Of a DNA stretch of 64,000 nt, positions 53,192-61,258 are shown in pieces. Below the pieces are notes generated by a model, which made no database searches, had not been told where the DNA came from, and saw only the letters and a program-made list of their open reading frames with translations. The position numbers and the translations under genes were made by a program. Origin of the DNA: Nocardioides hwasunensis (GTDB lineage: Bacteria > Actinomycetota > Actinomycetes > Propionibacteriales > Nocardioidaceae). The number at the start of each line of letters is the position of its first letter. Within the stretch, counting starts at the first letter, position 1. The stretch covers positions 372,001 to 436,000 of the forward strand of contig NZ_JACXYY010000001.1 of the NCBI RefSeq assembly GCF_014779665.1, written 5' to 3'.

Positions 53192-54744
53192 CTGGCTGAG
53201 CTCCCCTCTCGGGTGGTGGTGGTCTGTTCTGTGCGGAGGTGAACCCGGGTGCCGCCGGCGGCTCGGTCGCACACATCGAGACGTGCACCGATCCCGGCGG
53301 CACGCTCGGACATGGTCTGGAGACCCCAGTGGCGGTCCTTCGGGCTGGCGTTGCCGACGCCGTCGTCCTCGATCTGCAGGTCGACGGACCAGCCGTCGGT
53401 GGCGAAGCTGACCCACAGGTTCTCGGCGTGCGAGTGTCGGCGCACGTTGCTGATCGCCTCCTGGGCGATGCGCAGCAGCTCGGACTCCGTGTTGGGCGAC
53501 AGCGGCGGACCGACCTCGTCGAAGTCGAGGTGCACGTGGAGATCGGTGCCGCTGCTGAGGTCGCGGACGTACTCGGAGATGGCGCCTGACAGGCGCTGGC
53601 CGGTGACCTCGTGCCGCAGGTCGTAGATGGAGTAGCGCAGCTCGCCGACGACCCGGGTGATCTCGTCGCGAAGGGATACGGCGAGGTCGCGCGCCTTCTT
53701 GTCGTGGGAGATCGACTCGATCTCGTCCACGACGTAGCCGAGCGCGACGATCTCCTGGGCTACGCCGTCGTGCATCTCGCGGGCCAGCCGGTTGCGCTCC
53801 TCCGACGTAGCCATGATCCGCACCTCGTCGAACAGCACCGCGGTGTCGAGCCTGAGCGCGAAGTCATCGGTCATCTCCGCGGCTCGTTGCGCGATCTCGT
53901 CGTTCCAGCGCTGCACACCACCGAGAGCGAGGAACCCCATGACACCGGCGGTGCCGTGCACGGGCACGATCCGCACGTCCGGACTCCGGTGCTCGACGGA
54001 GAGGCGCACCTCGTCGGCCAGCTGCGCGGCATCGCCACAGCTGGACAGCACGACCAGGTCATCCTGCGCCGAGCCGGTGAAGACCGTCGACGTCACGGCG
54101 CCGGTCGCCCGGCGCAGGTGTGTCTGGAGGTCCGCGGCGAGCTGGAGGCGGTCCAGCCCCAGCTCACGTCGCCGCGCGAGGTCATGGAGCTGGGCCATCA
54201 GCTGATGGGCGGCCTGGTAGGGCGCGCGTCGTGCGCCTTGGTCGCGCAGGGATCGTGACTGCCAGCTGGTCAACATGCCGGCGCCCAGTCCGCTCAGCAC
54301 CCACGGGGCGGCTGCGAAGAGCTCCGGGCGCGGATCGTCGCCCGCAGCGGAGGCACCGAGCACCCCCAACGCGCCGACGGCTGCCACGTTGACGGTGGTG
54401 ACGAGCCCGTGACGCAGCCCCGTCACCACAGGCGGGGCCGCCAGGTAGGCGTAGAGGCCGATCGAAGCGTCCGCGCTCGAGAGGATCAGAGCGCTGAGGA
54501 GCATCTCGGCGGCTGCGACCCACGGTGACCGGTCGGGCTGGGGTGACCAGTCCAGCACCGCGCTCGCGGCAGCGATGACGGCCAGCGCGGTCAGGAGTGG
54601 CCACGAGGCGCCCGCCTCGTTGTCGGCCAGCACGATGCCTGCGGCGAGAGCCAGGGCGAACACGCGGATCGCGGTCGTGACCCGCCAGGTGTAGGGCAGC
54701 CCGCCTGCGGGAACCGCTCGGTCCAGTCGCGAGGTCAGGCGCAT
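53188..54744 (-). CDS. NarL-type membrane sensor histidine kinase
   Basis: A 518-residue kinase. Five or six N-terminal helices (about residues 25-165) are followed by a GAF-like domain (about 185-305), then a HisKA_3 domain with H325 in LAREMHDGVAQEIVALG and a HATPase_c domain with LLRIAQEAISNVRRHSHAE and EDDGVGN. It pairs with the overlapping LuxR-type regulator. It starts four bases after the tadC gene, so the two-component system is part of the pilus operon. The signal is unknown. Confidence 0.92.
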   Translation of the reverse strand: MRLTSRLDRAVPAGGLPYTWRVTTAIRVFALALAAGIVLADNEAGASWPLLTALAVIAAASAVLDWSPQPDRSPWVAAAEMLLSALILSSADASIGLYAYLAAPPVVTGLRHGLVTTVNVAAVGALGVLGASAAGDDPRPELFAAAPWVLSGLGAGMLTSWQSRSLRDQGARRAPYQAAHQLMAQLHDLARRRELGLDRLQLAADLQTHLRRATGAVTSTVFTGSAQDDLVVLSSCGDAAQLADEVRLSVEHRSPDVRIVPVHGTAGVMGFLALGGVQRWNDEIAQRAAEMTDDFALRLDTAVLFDEVRIMATSEERNRLAREMHDGVAQEIVALGYVVDEIESISHDKKARDLAVSLRDEITRVVGELRYSIYDLRHEVTGQRLSGAISEYVRDLSSGTDLHVHLDFDEVGPPLSPNTESELLRIAQEAISNVRRHSHAENLWVSFATDGWSVDLQIEDDGVGNASPKDRHWGLQTMSERAAGIGARLDVCDRAAGGTRVHLRTEQTTTTREGSSAR

Positions 54745-54748
54745 CGCG

Positions 54749-55678
54749 TCACTGGTTCGAGAAGGTCTCGGCGATCTGGATGCCGGCCGGCCCCATGATC
54801 ACGAGGAACAGGCACGGCAGGATGAAGAGCACCAGAGGGATCATCATCCGGACCGGGACCTGCTGGGCCTTCTCCTCGGCTCGCTGGCGACGTTTCGTGC
54901 GCATCTCCGCGCTCTGGATGCGGAGCACGCGTCCGATCGGGATGCCGAGGCTGTCGGCCTGCACCATCGCCAGGCAGAACGACTTGAGGTCGTCGAGCGA
55001 GGTGCGATCTGCCATCGCACGCATCGCGTCCACCCGGCCGACGCCGATGTTCATCTCTTGGAGCAGTCGGGCGAACTCGCCCGCGAGCGGACCGTTCGTG
55101 TTGCGGGCGACGCGGTCCACCGCGGCGTCGAAGCCCAGCCCGGCCTCGACCGAGACGGTCAACAGGTCGAGGGCGTCCGGCAGCGAGTTCCGCATCAGCT
55201 TCTCTCGCTTCTGGCCAGCATTGTGGAGCAGCACGTTGGGAAGCAGGTAGCCGAACGCAGCCACCAGGGCTGTCGCGATGACGACGCGACTGAAGGGCCA
55301 GTCCCGCGCCGCGAAGTAGAGCAGCCCGAGCCCGCCGAACGTGGCCATGCCGAGCACCTTGAGCCCGATGAGGCGGTTGGCGTCCCAGCCGGGAGGGTTG
55401 CCGGCGACGTTGAGCCGGTACTCCAGCTTGGTGGCCGTGTCGGCCCGCACCAGCCTGCGACCGGTGCCCACCAGCTGGTCGCCGAGGGGGCCCAACACCC
55501 GCTCGGCGAAGGGCCGCTCGAGCTCCGACTTGAGCATGTCGGGCGTGCTGCGGCTCATGGCCTGGATGGCGGCCACCGAGCGGCCGACGCCGCGCCGCTC
55601 CCGCGTGATCACGCCGACGACGGAGAGTGACAGCACGATGGCCACGAAGACGAGACCGGCACCGATCCAGAGAATCAT
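54749..55678 (-). CDS. tadC: Type II secretion F-domain protein (TadC)
   Basis: A 309-residue membrane protein. One N-terminal helix, a cytoplasmic stretch, two helices in the middle and a T2SSF domain (about residues 165-290, with LLTVSVEAGLGFDAAVDRVA and FCLAMVQADSLGIPIGRVL) followed by a last helix with VRMMIPLVLFILPCLFLVIM. This is the second inner-membrane platform protein of the Tad system. It begins one base after the vWA-TadB gene. Confidence 0.92.
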   Translation of the reverse strand: MILWIGAGLVFVAIVLSLSVVGVITRERRGVGRSVAAIQAMSRSTPDMLKSELERPFAERVLGPLGDQLVGTGRRLVRADTATKLEYRLNVAGNPPGWDANRLIGLKVLGMATFGGLGLLYFAARDWPFSRVVIATALVAAFGYLLPNVLLHNAGQKREKLMRNSLPDALDLLTVSVEAGLGFDAAVDRVARNTNGPLAGEFARLLQEMNIGVGRVDAMRAMADRTSLDDLKSFCLAMVQADSLGIPIGRVLRIQSAEMRTKRRQRAEEKAQQVPVRMMIPLVLFILPCLFLVIMGPAGIQIAETFSNQ

Positions 55679-55679
55679 C

Positions 55680-57578
55680 TCACACCTTCACTGTCGCGAG
55701 CTTGGCCATGGCGAACGAGCCCAAGGACAACAGGAACAGTGCCACGGCGAGGATGATGTAGCCAGGAAGCGTGGTGTAGAGCAGCCGCACGTACTCGGGG
55801 TTGGCGAACGTCATGTAGAAGAAGATGAGGGGTGGCAGGCCGGTGAGGATGTAGCCGGAGAGCCGTCCCTCGGCACTGAGCGCCTTCACCTGGCGGCGAA
55901 GGTACTCGCGCTCGCGCAGGGTCTCGGAGACCGTGTGCAGGATCTCGGCGAGGTTGCCACCCACCTCGCGCTGGATGCGTACGGCCATGACCACCCAGCC
56001 GAAGTCCTCACTCTCCATGCGCTCGCCGACACCGTCCAGGGCATCGGTGATGTCGACCCCGAGCCGCTGCTCGACCAGGGCCCGGCGCAGCTCACCGGCC
56101 ATCGGCTCGTGACCTTCGCGGACCACGGTGTCGACCGCCTGCGGAAGAGACAGGCCGGCCTGAAGGCCGCCCGCCATCAGGCTGAGGGTCTGCGCCAGCT
56201 GTCCGTTGAAGGCACCGAGCCGGCGGCTGTGGCGGAACCGCAGGTACACCCACGGCACGCCGATGCCTAGCAGGAGGCCGAGAATGCTGAGCGACGCTCC
56301 ACCCATCACGAGTCCGACCACACCGCCGGTCACGGCGATCCCGACGTGGAGCAGCACCCACTCGGAGGCGGTCAAGGCCGAGCCGGCGCCGGACAATCGC
56401 TGCGAGATCTTCGTCTCGAGGTCGGCGCTGACGAACTTGTTCGCCACAGAGACGGCCGATCCCTTCAGGTCCGCCGAAGTGGTCGCCTTCTTCTGCTTCT
56501 TGCCGTTGGCGCCGCCGGCTCCGTTGAAGTAGGCATCGAGCTGGCGCACCGACTGTGAGCGATTGTCGCCGCTGCCGATGAGTGCGACAGCGAGGAGCCC
56601 GAACAGGCCAACGGCCAGGGTGGCTGCTCCGATCAGCATGCCTGAGTTGCCGACGAGCGCTTTTCCCGACGTGACCACGTCGGGCACCTCGAAGCCCGGC
56701 CCGAGCGTGGTGAAGGCCGTGTCGTGGTACGCCGTACCTCCGGCGTCGACGACGACGTCGATGTTCGCGTCCGCTCCGGTGCCGTACGGAGCCTCGAAGC
56801 TGACGAGCAGCTGCTGCGCGAGTGCGTCCGCTCGCTCGTTGAACACCGAGGTGAGCACGTCGGGGTCGGCAGGGATGACCGAGCCGTTGGTGGCTGCAGC
56901 AATGGCAGCGAGCTCGTCGCTGCCCGCGGGCTCGACCAGGGAGACGACGTCGACGACCACGCCTGCCTCCTTGGCATCCGCGGTGGCGACCTCGGGGGTC
57001 ATGCTGCTGCCGGTGTCGGCTCCGTCGGACAGGACGAGGAGATTGCGCGCGCCATCTGCCTGGAGGAGCTTGACGCCCTCCACGACGGCGTCGTACACGT
57101 TGGTGCCCCTGGACAGCTGGACCTCGGTCAGCGCCTGTCGGACCGCGTCATGGTCGGTGGTGGGGGCCACCGTTGAGGTGATGGAGCCGGCGAACGCGAC
57201 GAGGCCGATGGCGACGTCGTCCGGGGCGGTGTCGAGGAAGGCATTGATCGCTGTGGTGGCGGCGGCGAACTTTCCGCGCCCCTTCATGCTGTTGCTCGCA
57301 TCGAGCACGATGACCGTCGATCGGTTGATGTCTCCGGCGTCGACGAGCTTGGCAGACGTATCGACAGCGCTGCCGTTGAGCTCGACGGAGATCTGCGAGG
57401 CCTCGACGGTGACGCCGGGAGGTACGCCGTCGGTGGAGACGAGCAGGCTGACGGAGCCGCGATCGGTGTCGACGTGCTCGATGGTGATGCCGTCGGCCGC
57501 CCACGCCGGCGCGGTACCGACCACGAGGACGACGGCCGCGGCGAGAGCAGCAGCCACCCCGCGCCGGACAACGCTCAT
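55680..57578 (-). CDS. vWA domain fused to a TadB-type secretion F-domain protein
   Basis: A 632-residue fusion. The signal-like N-terminus (about residues 1-28) leads to a vWA domain (about 60-250) with the MIDAS motif DASNS at residues 93-97 and LVLSDGADTGSSM further on. A linker and a membrane helix (GMLIGAATLAVGLFGLLAVAL) follow, then the TadB-like part with paired helices (LLHVGIAVTGGVVGLVMGGA) and the T2SSF domain (TLSLMAGGLQAGLSLPQAVD). In most Tad loci TadB has no vWA domain. The vWA part should face the outside. It starts with an ATG overlapping the cpaF stop (ATGA). Confidence 0.9.
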   Translation of the reverse strand: MSVVRRGVAAALAAAVVLVVGTAPAWAADGITIEHVDTDRGSVSLLVSTDGVPPGVTVEASQISVELNGSAVDTSAKLVDAGDINRSTVIVLDASNSMKGRGKFAAATTAINAFLDTAPDDVAIGLVAFAGSITSTVAPTTDHDAVRQALTEVQLSRGTNVYDAVVEGVKLLQADGARNLLVLSDGADTGSSMTPEVATADAKEAGVVVDVVSLVEPAGSDELAAIAAATNGSVIPADPDVLTSVFNERADALAQQLLVSFEAPYGTGADANIDVVVDAGGTAYHDTAFTTLGPGFEVPDVVTSGKALVGNSGMLIGAATLAVGLFGLLAVALIGSGDNRSQSVRQLDAYFNGAGGANGKKQKKATTSADLKGSAVSVANKFVSADLETKISQRLSGAGSALTASEWVLLHVGIAVTGGVVGLVMGGASLSILGLLLGIGVPWVYLRFRHSRRLGAFNGQLAQTLSLMAGGLQAGLSLPQAVDTVVREGHEPMAGELRRALVEQRLGVDITDALDGVGERMESEDFGWVVMAVRIQREVGGNLAEILHTVSETLREREYLRRQVKALSAEGRLSGYILTGLPPLIFFYMTFANPEYVRLLYTTLPGYIILAVALFLLSLGSFAMAKLATVKV

Positions 57579-59008
57579 CGGGTGCCACCCACGACGAACA
57601 CTGCCGGGTTGAGGTGGACGCCGTGGTCGGCCAGTCGCTCGAGGAACCTCGGGCGCAGCCCGGTCGACGCGAGACCTCCCTTGAACTTGCCCTGGTCGTC
57701 CACGCCTGCGGCGTAGTCGAAGAGGAAGACGTCCTGAGTGGTGACGATGTCACCCTCCATGCCGACGATCTCGGTGATCGCGGTGATCCTCCGGGTGCCG
57801 TCCTTGAGGCGGGTCTGCTGGATGATCAGGTCGACGGCGCTGGCCACCTGTTCGCGGATGGCCCGCACGGGGAGGTCCATGCCGGCCATCAGCACCATCG
57901 TCTCCAGCCGCGACAGCGCGTCACGCGGCGTGTTCGCGTGCAGGGTGGAGATCGACCCGTCGTGGCCGGTGTTCATCGCCTGGAGCATGTCGAGAGCCGC
58001 CGCGTCGCGGATCTCGCCGACGACGACGCGGTCGGGACGCATGCGCAGCGAGTTCTTGACCAGGTCGCGGATGGTGACCGCTCCCTTGCCCTCGATGTTG
58101 GGCGGACGCGACTCCAGGCGGAGCACGTGGTCCTGGACGAGCCTGAGCTCGGCGGCGTCCTCGATGGTCACGATGCGCTCGTCGGTCGGGATGAACGACG
58201 ACAGCACGTTGAGCGTCGTCGTCTTGCCGGCACCCGTACCACCCGAGACCAGGATGTTCAGCCGACCACGGACGCAGGCGTCGAGGAGGTCCGCAGAAGC
58301 GCGGTTGAGCGTGCCGAACGTGATCAGGTCCTCGACCGTGTAGGGGTCCTCGGAGAACTTGCGGATCGTCAGCTTGGAGCCGTCGAGTGCCAGAGGCGGG
58401 ATGATCGCGTTCACGCGGCTGCCGTCGGGGAGCCGGGCGTCCACCATGGGGCTGGTCTCGTCGACCCGGCGGCCGATCTTGCTGACGATCTTGTCGATCG
58501 TGCGGCGCAAGTGCGCCTCGTCGTTGAACGTGGCGTCCACCTTGACGAGCTTGCCGCTGCGCTCGACGTAGATGTCCTGGAACGTGTTGACCATGACCTC
58601 GGACAGGTCGGGGTCGCGCAGCAGTGGCTCAAGTGGCCCGTAGCCGAGGATGTCGTCTGCGATCTCCTGAGAGATGCGCGACTTGTCCGCCGACGACATC
58701 GGCATGTCCACCTCTGCGAGGGTGGTCTGCAGGGCGAGACGCACCTGCTGCTCCAGGTCGGATTGCGTCAGGTGGGCGTCGTAGAGCGTCGGACCCAGCG
58801 CACTGACCAGGCGACCATGGACGATGCGCTTGAGCTCCTTGAACGGATCAGCGCTGTCACGAGCAGCAGCGCGGCGACGGGTCGCCTCGGTCGGTTCGGA
58901 GGACTTGGCCGGTGACGTGCCCGGTGCGGTCGACTCGGACGAGCTCCCCGCGGCGGGCGCCTCGGATCGTGAGCGCGACGCGGCGGCGAGACGGTCGGTG
59001 AGGCTCAT
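57575..59008 (-). CDS. cpaF: CpaF/TadA-type secretion ATPase
   Basis: A 477-residue ATPase powering Flp pilus assembly. Walker A is GGTGAGKTTTLN (K262), Walker B with the Asp box region is RPDRVVVGEIRDAAALDML, and a His box STLHANTPRDALSRLETM follows. The N-terminal 130 residues contain the usual helical region. It acts as a hexamer on the cytosolic face. It starts two bases after the CpaE-like gene. Confidence 0.96.
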   Translation of the reverse strand: MSLTDRLAAASRSRSEAPAAGSSSESTAPGTSPAKSSEPTEATRRRAAARDSADPFKELKRIVHGRLVSALGPTLYDAHLTQSDLEQQVRLALQTTLAEVDMPMSSADKSRISQEIADDILGYGPLEPLLRDPDLSEVMVNTFQDIYVERSGKLVKVDATFNDEAHLRRTIDKIVSKIGRRVDETSPMVDARLPDGSRVNAIIPPLALDGSKLTIRKFSEDPYTVEDLITFGTLNRASADLLDACVRGRLNILVSGGTGAGKTTTLNVLSSFIPTDERIVTIEDAAELRLVQDHVLRLESRPPNIEGKGAVTIRDLVKNSLRMRPDRVVVGEIRDAAALDMLQAMNTGHDGSISTLHANTPRDALSRLETMVLMAGMDLPVRAIREQVASAVDLIIQQTRLKDGTRRITAITEIVGMEGDIVTTQDVFLFDYAAGVDDQGKFKGGLASTGLRPRFLERLADHGVHLNPAVFVVGGTR

Positions 59009-59010
59009 GG

Positions 59011-60249
59011 TCAGCCCTTCCTGAGACGGAGACGTCCGGTCCTGCGGCTGGCCCCAGCGGCGTCGTCAGCCGGGGCATGTGCCTTGGCGAGCGTGTTCGC
59101 GAAGGTGACCAACGCCTTGCTGTTCGCGTTGCCGGGGTAGGCCTTCACGAGGGCTTCGCCGCGGTTGACAGCAGCCAGGACCTCCCGGCTGCTCACGAGA
59201 GTCGCGTCGGCCTTGAGGCCGAGGGTCGACTCGAACTCGGACTGGGTGAGGCCCACCTTGGCGTCCGCACGGTTGAGCACGAACGTCCAGGAGTCGCGGG
59301 CGAAGTTCAAGAGGTCCAGCGTGCTGGTCGCGAGCTTGACGCCCTTGAGTGCCGGGATGTCCAGTGTGCCGACGAGGATGATGCTGTCGGAGCGATCGAG
59401 CGCGGCGAGTGCCTGGTCGTCGAACACCCCGGAGGTGTCGACGACGATGAACTCGAACATGGCCTTCAGGCCGTCGAGGAGCAGGCCGATCTCCTCACCG
59501 GAGGCCTGGTCGGGGGAGTCCAGGTGCACAGGCGCGGCCACCACGGCGAGCTGGTCGGAGTGGCGGGTGAGAAGGGACTCGATGGAGCCTTCGTCGATGC
59601 TGCCGCCGAAGCCCACGAGGTCGTTCACGTTACGGGTCGGCGTCAGCTGCAGCATGAGGGCGACGTCTCCGCTGTTGACGTCGAGGTCGACGAGACACAC
59701 CTTGTGTCCCTTGTCCGCGAGCGCGACCGCGGTGTTGGTCGCCACCAGGCTCTTGCCGACACCGCCCTTGGTGGAGAAGACCGTGAAGAGCTTGCCCTGC
59801 GGCGCCTCGGCGGCCGCACGCTCGGCCGCCGCCTCCGCGATGATCTGAGCCTTGGCCTCCTCGGCCGCGGCCTGAACCCCGCCCAGCATGGTCTTGCCGA
59901 TCGCGCTGGAGACGGTGCGTGCGCGCTGCACAGCGGTCGTGATCCCGGCCAGGTCCTTGCTCTGGACGACCTCGCGCATGCCGCTTCGCAGTGCCATCGA
60001 CAGCGCGCCGGCGTCCACGGCGTCGCGCAGCAAGATGACGCCCAGATCGGGTCGGTTGATGCGTGCCCACTGGGCGAAGGACGTCGCGTCCTCGGCAGTG
60101 ATGCTCGGGCCGATCAGCACCGCGAACTCGTCGTGCGAGTCTTGGATGAGGGTGTGGAGCTCCGCGACCGTGCCGACAGCGGTGGAGCCGTGCAGCATGG
60201 CCTGGAGGATCCCGCGCTGCGCGGGGTCGACCTCGACGATGGCTGTCAT
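59011..60249 (-). CDS. CpaE/TadZ-like localisation ATPase
   Basis: A 412-residue protein. The N-terminal 115 residues are an atypical receiver-like domain (VLIGPSITAEDATSFAQWAR; GVILLRDAVDAGALSMALRS). An Ala-rich linker follows, then a MinD/ParA-type ATPase with the deviant Walker A FSTKGGVGKSLVATNTAVAL (about residues 157-176) and VCLVDLDVNSGDV. TadZ proteins place the Tad machine at the cell pole or other sites. It starts one base after cpaB. Confidence 0.92.
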   Translation of the reverse strand: MTAIVEVDPAQRGILQAMLHGSTAVGTVAELHTLIQDSHDEFAVLIGPSITAEDATSFAQWARINRPDLGVILLRDAVDAGALSMALRSGMREVVQSKDLAGITTAVQRARTVSSAIGKTMLGGVQAAAEEAKAQIIAEAAAERAAAEAPQGKLFTVFSTKGGVGKSLVATNTAVALADKGHKVCLVDLDVNSGDVALMLQLTPTRNVNDLVGFGGSIDEGSIESLLTRHSDQLAVVAAPVHLDSPDQASGEEIGLLLDGLKAMFEFIVVDTSGVFDDQALAALDRSDSIILVGTLDIPALKGVKLATSTLDLLNFARDSWTFVLNRADAKVGLTQSEFESTLGLKADATLVSSREVLAAVNRGEALVKAYPGNANSKALVTFANTLAKAHAPADDAAGASRRTGRLRLRKG

Positions 60250-60250
60250 G

Positions 60251-60994
60251 TCAGCTCACGACCGGGGGGAGTCCGGGGACCGCGAGCTGCACGTCGGTGC
60301 CCTTCTCGTCCACGACCTTGGTGTTCTCGCTGAGGAGCGCGAAGTTCAGCTCGCCGAACCGGTCTGCCCAGATCAGCTTCTCCGACTCCTTCTGGCTCAG
60401 CGCCAGGGTGAGGATGGTCTTGGGGACCTCCTCCAGGATCTGTGCCCCGGAGTCGTCGGTCGTCGTGCGCGACGTCGTGGTGGTCTGGCCGACACCGATG
60501 ACGGTGACGCGCGTGAGCAGGACGCGGGTGTAGGACTTCGGGTCCGTGACGGTGACGAACACGGCCACCTCGGAGCCCGGGTTGACGAAGCCCGCGACCC
60601 GCTCCGGGTCGGTCAGCTCGACCGAGATGGCCAGCTTGTCGTCCGGGATGACCAAGGACTCGGTCTGTGCGATCGTGCCGAACTTGTCGGCGATCAGCTG
60701 CTCACCGGGATAGATGTTGCCAGTGGAGACCAGGCCGGTGACGCTGGTGGACGAGGACAGCGCGCCGGGGACCATGTCTTCTCGGCGCACCTCGGAGGTG
60801 GCGAACTTTCCAGCAGCCTCGGCGTCGGCGACGGACTCACCAGCGTTGACGACGTCCTTCGCGACCAGGACCTTGACGAGCTCCTGTCCCTGCGTGGCTC
60901 GGCTGTCGATGCCCTGGACATACAGGACGATCAGCAAGGTACCGACGAGTGCCGTGACGATGGCCACGGCGAGAAGTACGGAACGACGTGCCAT
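60251..60994 (-). CDS. cpaB: Flp pilus assembly protein CpaB (SAF domain)
   Basis: A 247-residue protein with an N-terminal helix (VLLAVAIVTALVGTLLIVLY) and an SAF-type domain (VLVAKDVVNAGESV; GNIYPGEQLIADKF) followed by an RcpC/CpaB C-terminal region. In Gram-negative Tad systems CpaB works with the outer-membrane secretin; here, with no outer membrane, its role is likely in the cell wall. The ATG at 60994 has GAAGGA upstream. It is the first gene of the Tad operon. Confidence 0.93.
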   Translation of the reverse strand: MARRSVLLAVAIVTALVGTLLIVLYVQGIDSRATQGQELVKVLVAKDVVNAGESVADAEAAGKFATSEVRREDMVPGALSSSTSVTGLVSTGNIYPGEQLIADKFGTIAQTESLVIPDDKLAISVELTDPERVAGFVNPGSEVAVFVTVTDPKSYTRVLLTRVTVIGVGQTTTTSRTTTDDSGAQILEEVPKTILTLALSQKESEKLIWADRFGELNFALLSENTKVVDEKGTDVQLAVPGLPPVVS

Positions 60995-61130
60995 CGGGCA
61001 TCCTTCGAACTCAGAACCACGGATGTGGATTCGCTCAGGTGGTTGCCGGGAGCCGAACGTGCCCTCGGGGTGACGGCCGCTCGGAGACATGCGCGCTGCT
61101 GAGGATCCCGACGTCCCTCACGCACGCCAG

Positions 61131-61136
61131 ACACTA
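61131..61136 (-). promoter_or_regulatory. Putative -10 box upstream of the Tad operon
   Basis: On the minus strand TAGTGT, giving a predicted start near 61124 and a leader of about 130 bases before cpaB. The 264-bp gap 60995-61258 holds nothing else except the TAGTC-type repeat near 61207-61226. Confidence 0.4.
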
Positions 61137-61206
61137 GGCGCGTGCTCGGAGAGGTGAGGGCTAAACCTGACAAACCACCCGAAGGCAGCATCCGGGTAGC
61201 CCGAAG

Positions 61207-61226
61207 TGACTAGTCCGACGTAGTCA
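61207..61226. promoter_or_regulatory. TGACTA-GTCCGACG-TAGTCA inverted repeat upstream of the Tad operon
   Basis: A 6-bp inverted repeat with an eight-base spacer. It also contains the palindrome GACTAGTC. It shares the TAGTC/GACTA element with the sites upstream of the pilin and FN3 genes, though in a different arrangement and further from the start codon. Confidence 0.4.
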
Positions 61227-61258
61227 TGGTCTAGCCGGCAGCGATCCGACCTGGGACT

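Noticed and set aside
61100..61258. Additional small gene between cpaB and the acyl-CoA ligase
   Set aside because: Short frames here lack start signals and codon bias; the region looks like promoter and leader DNA.
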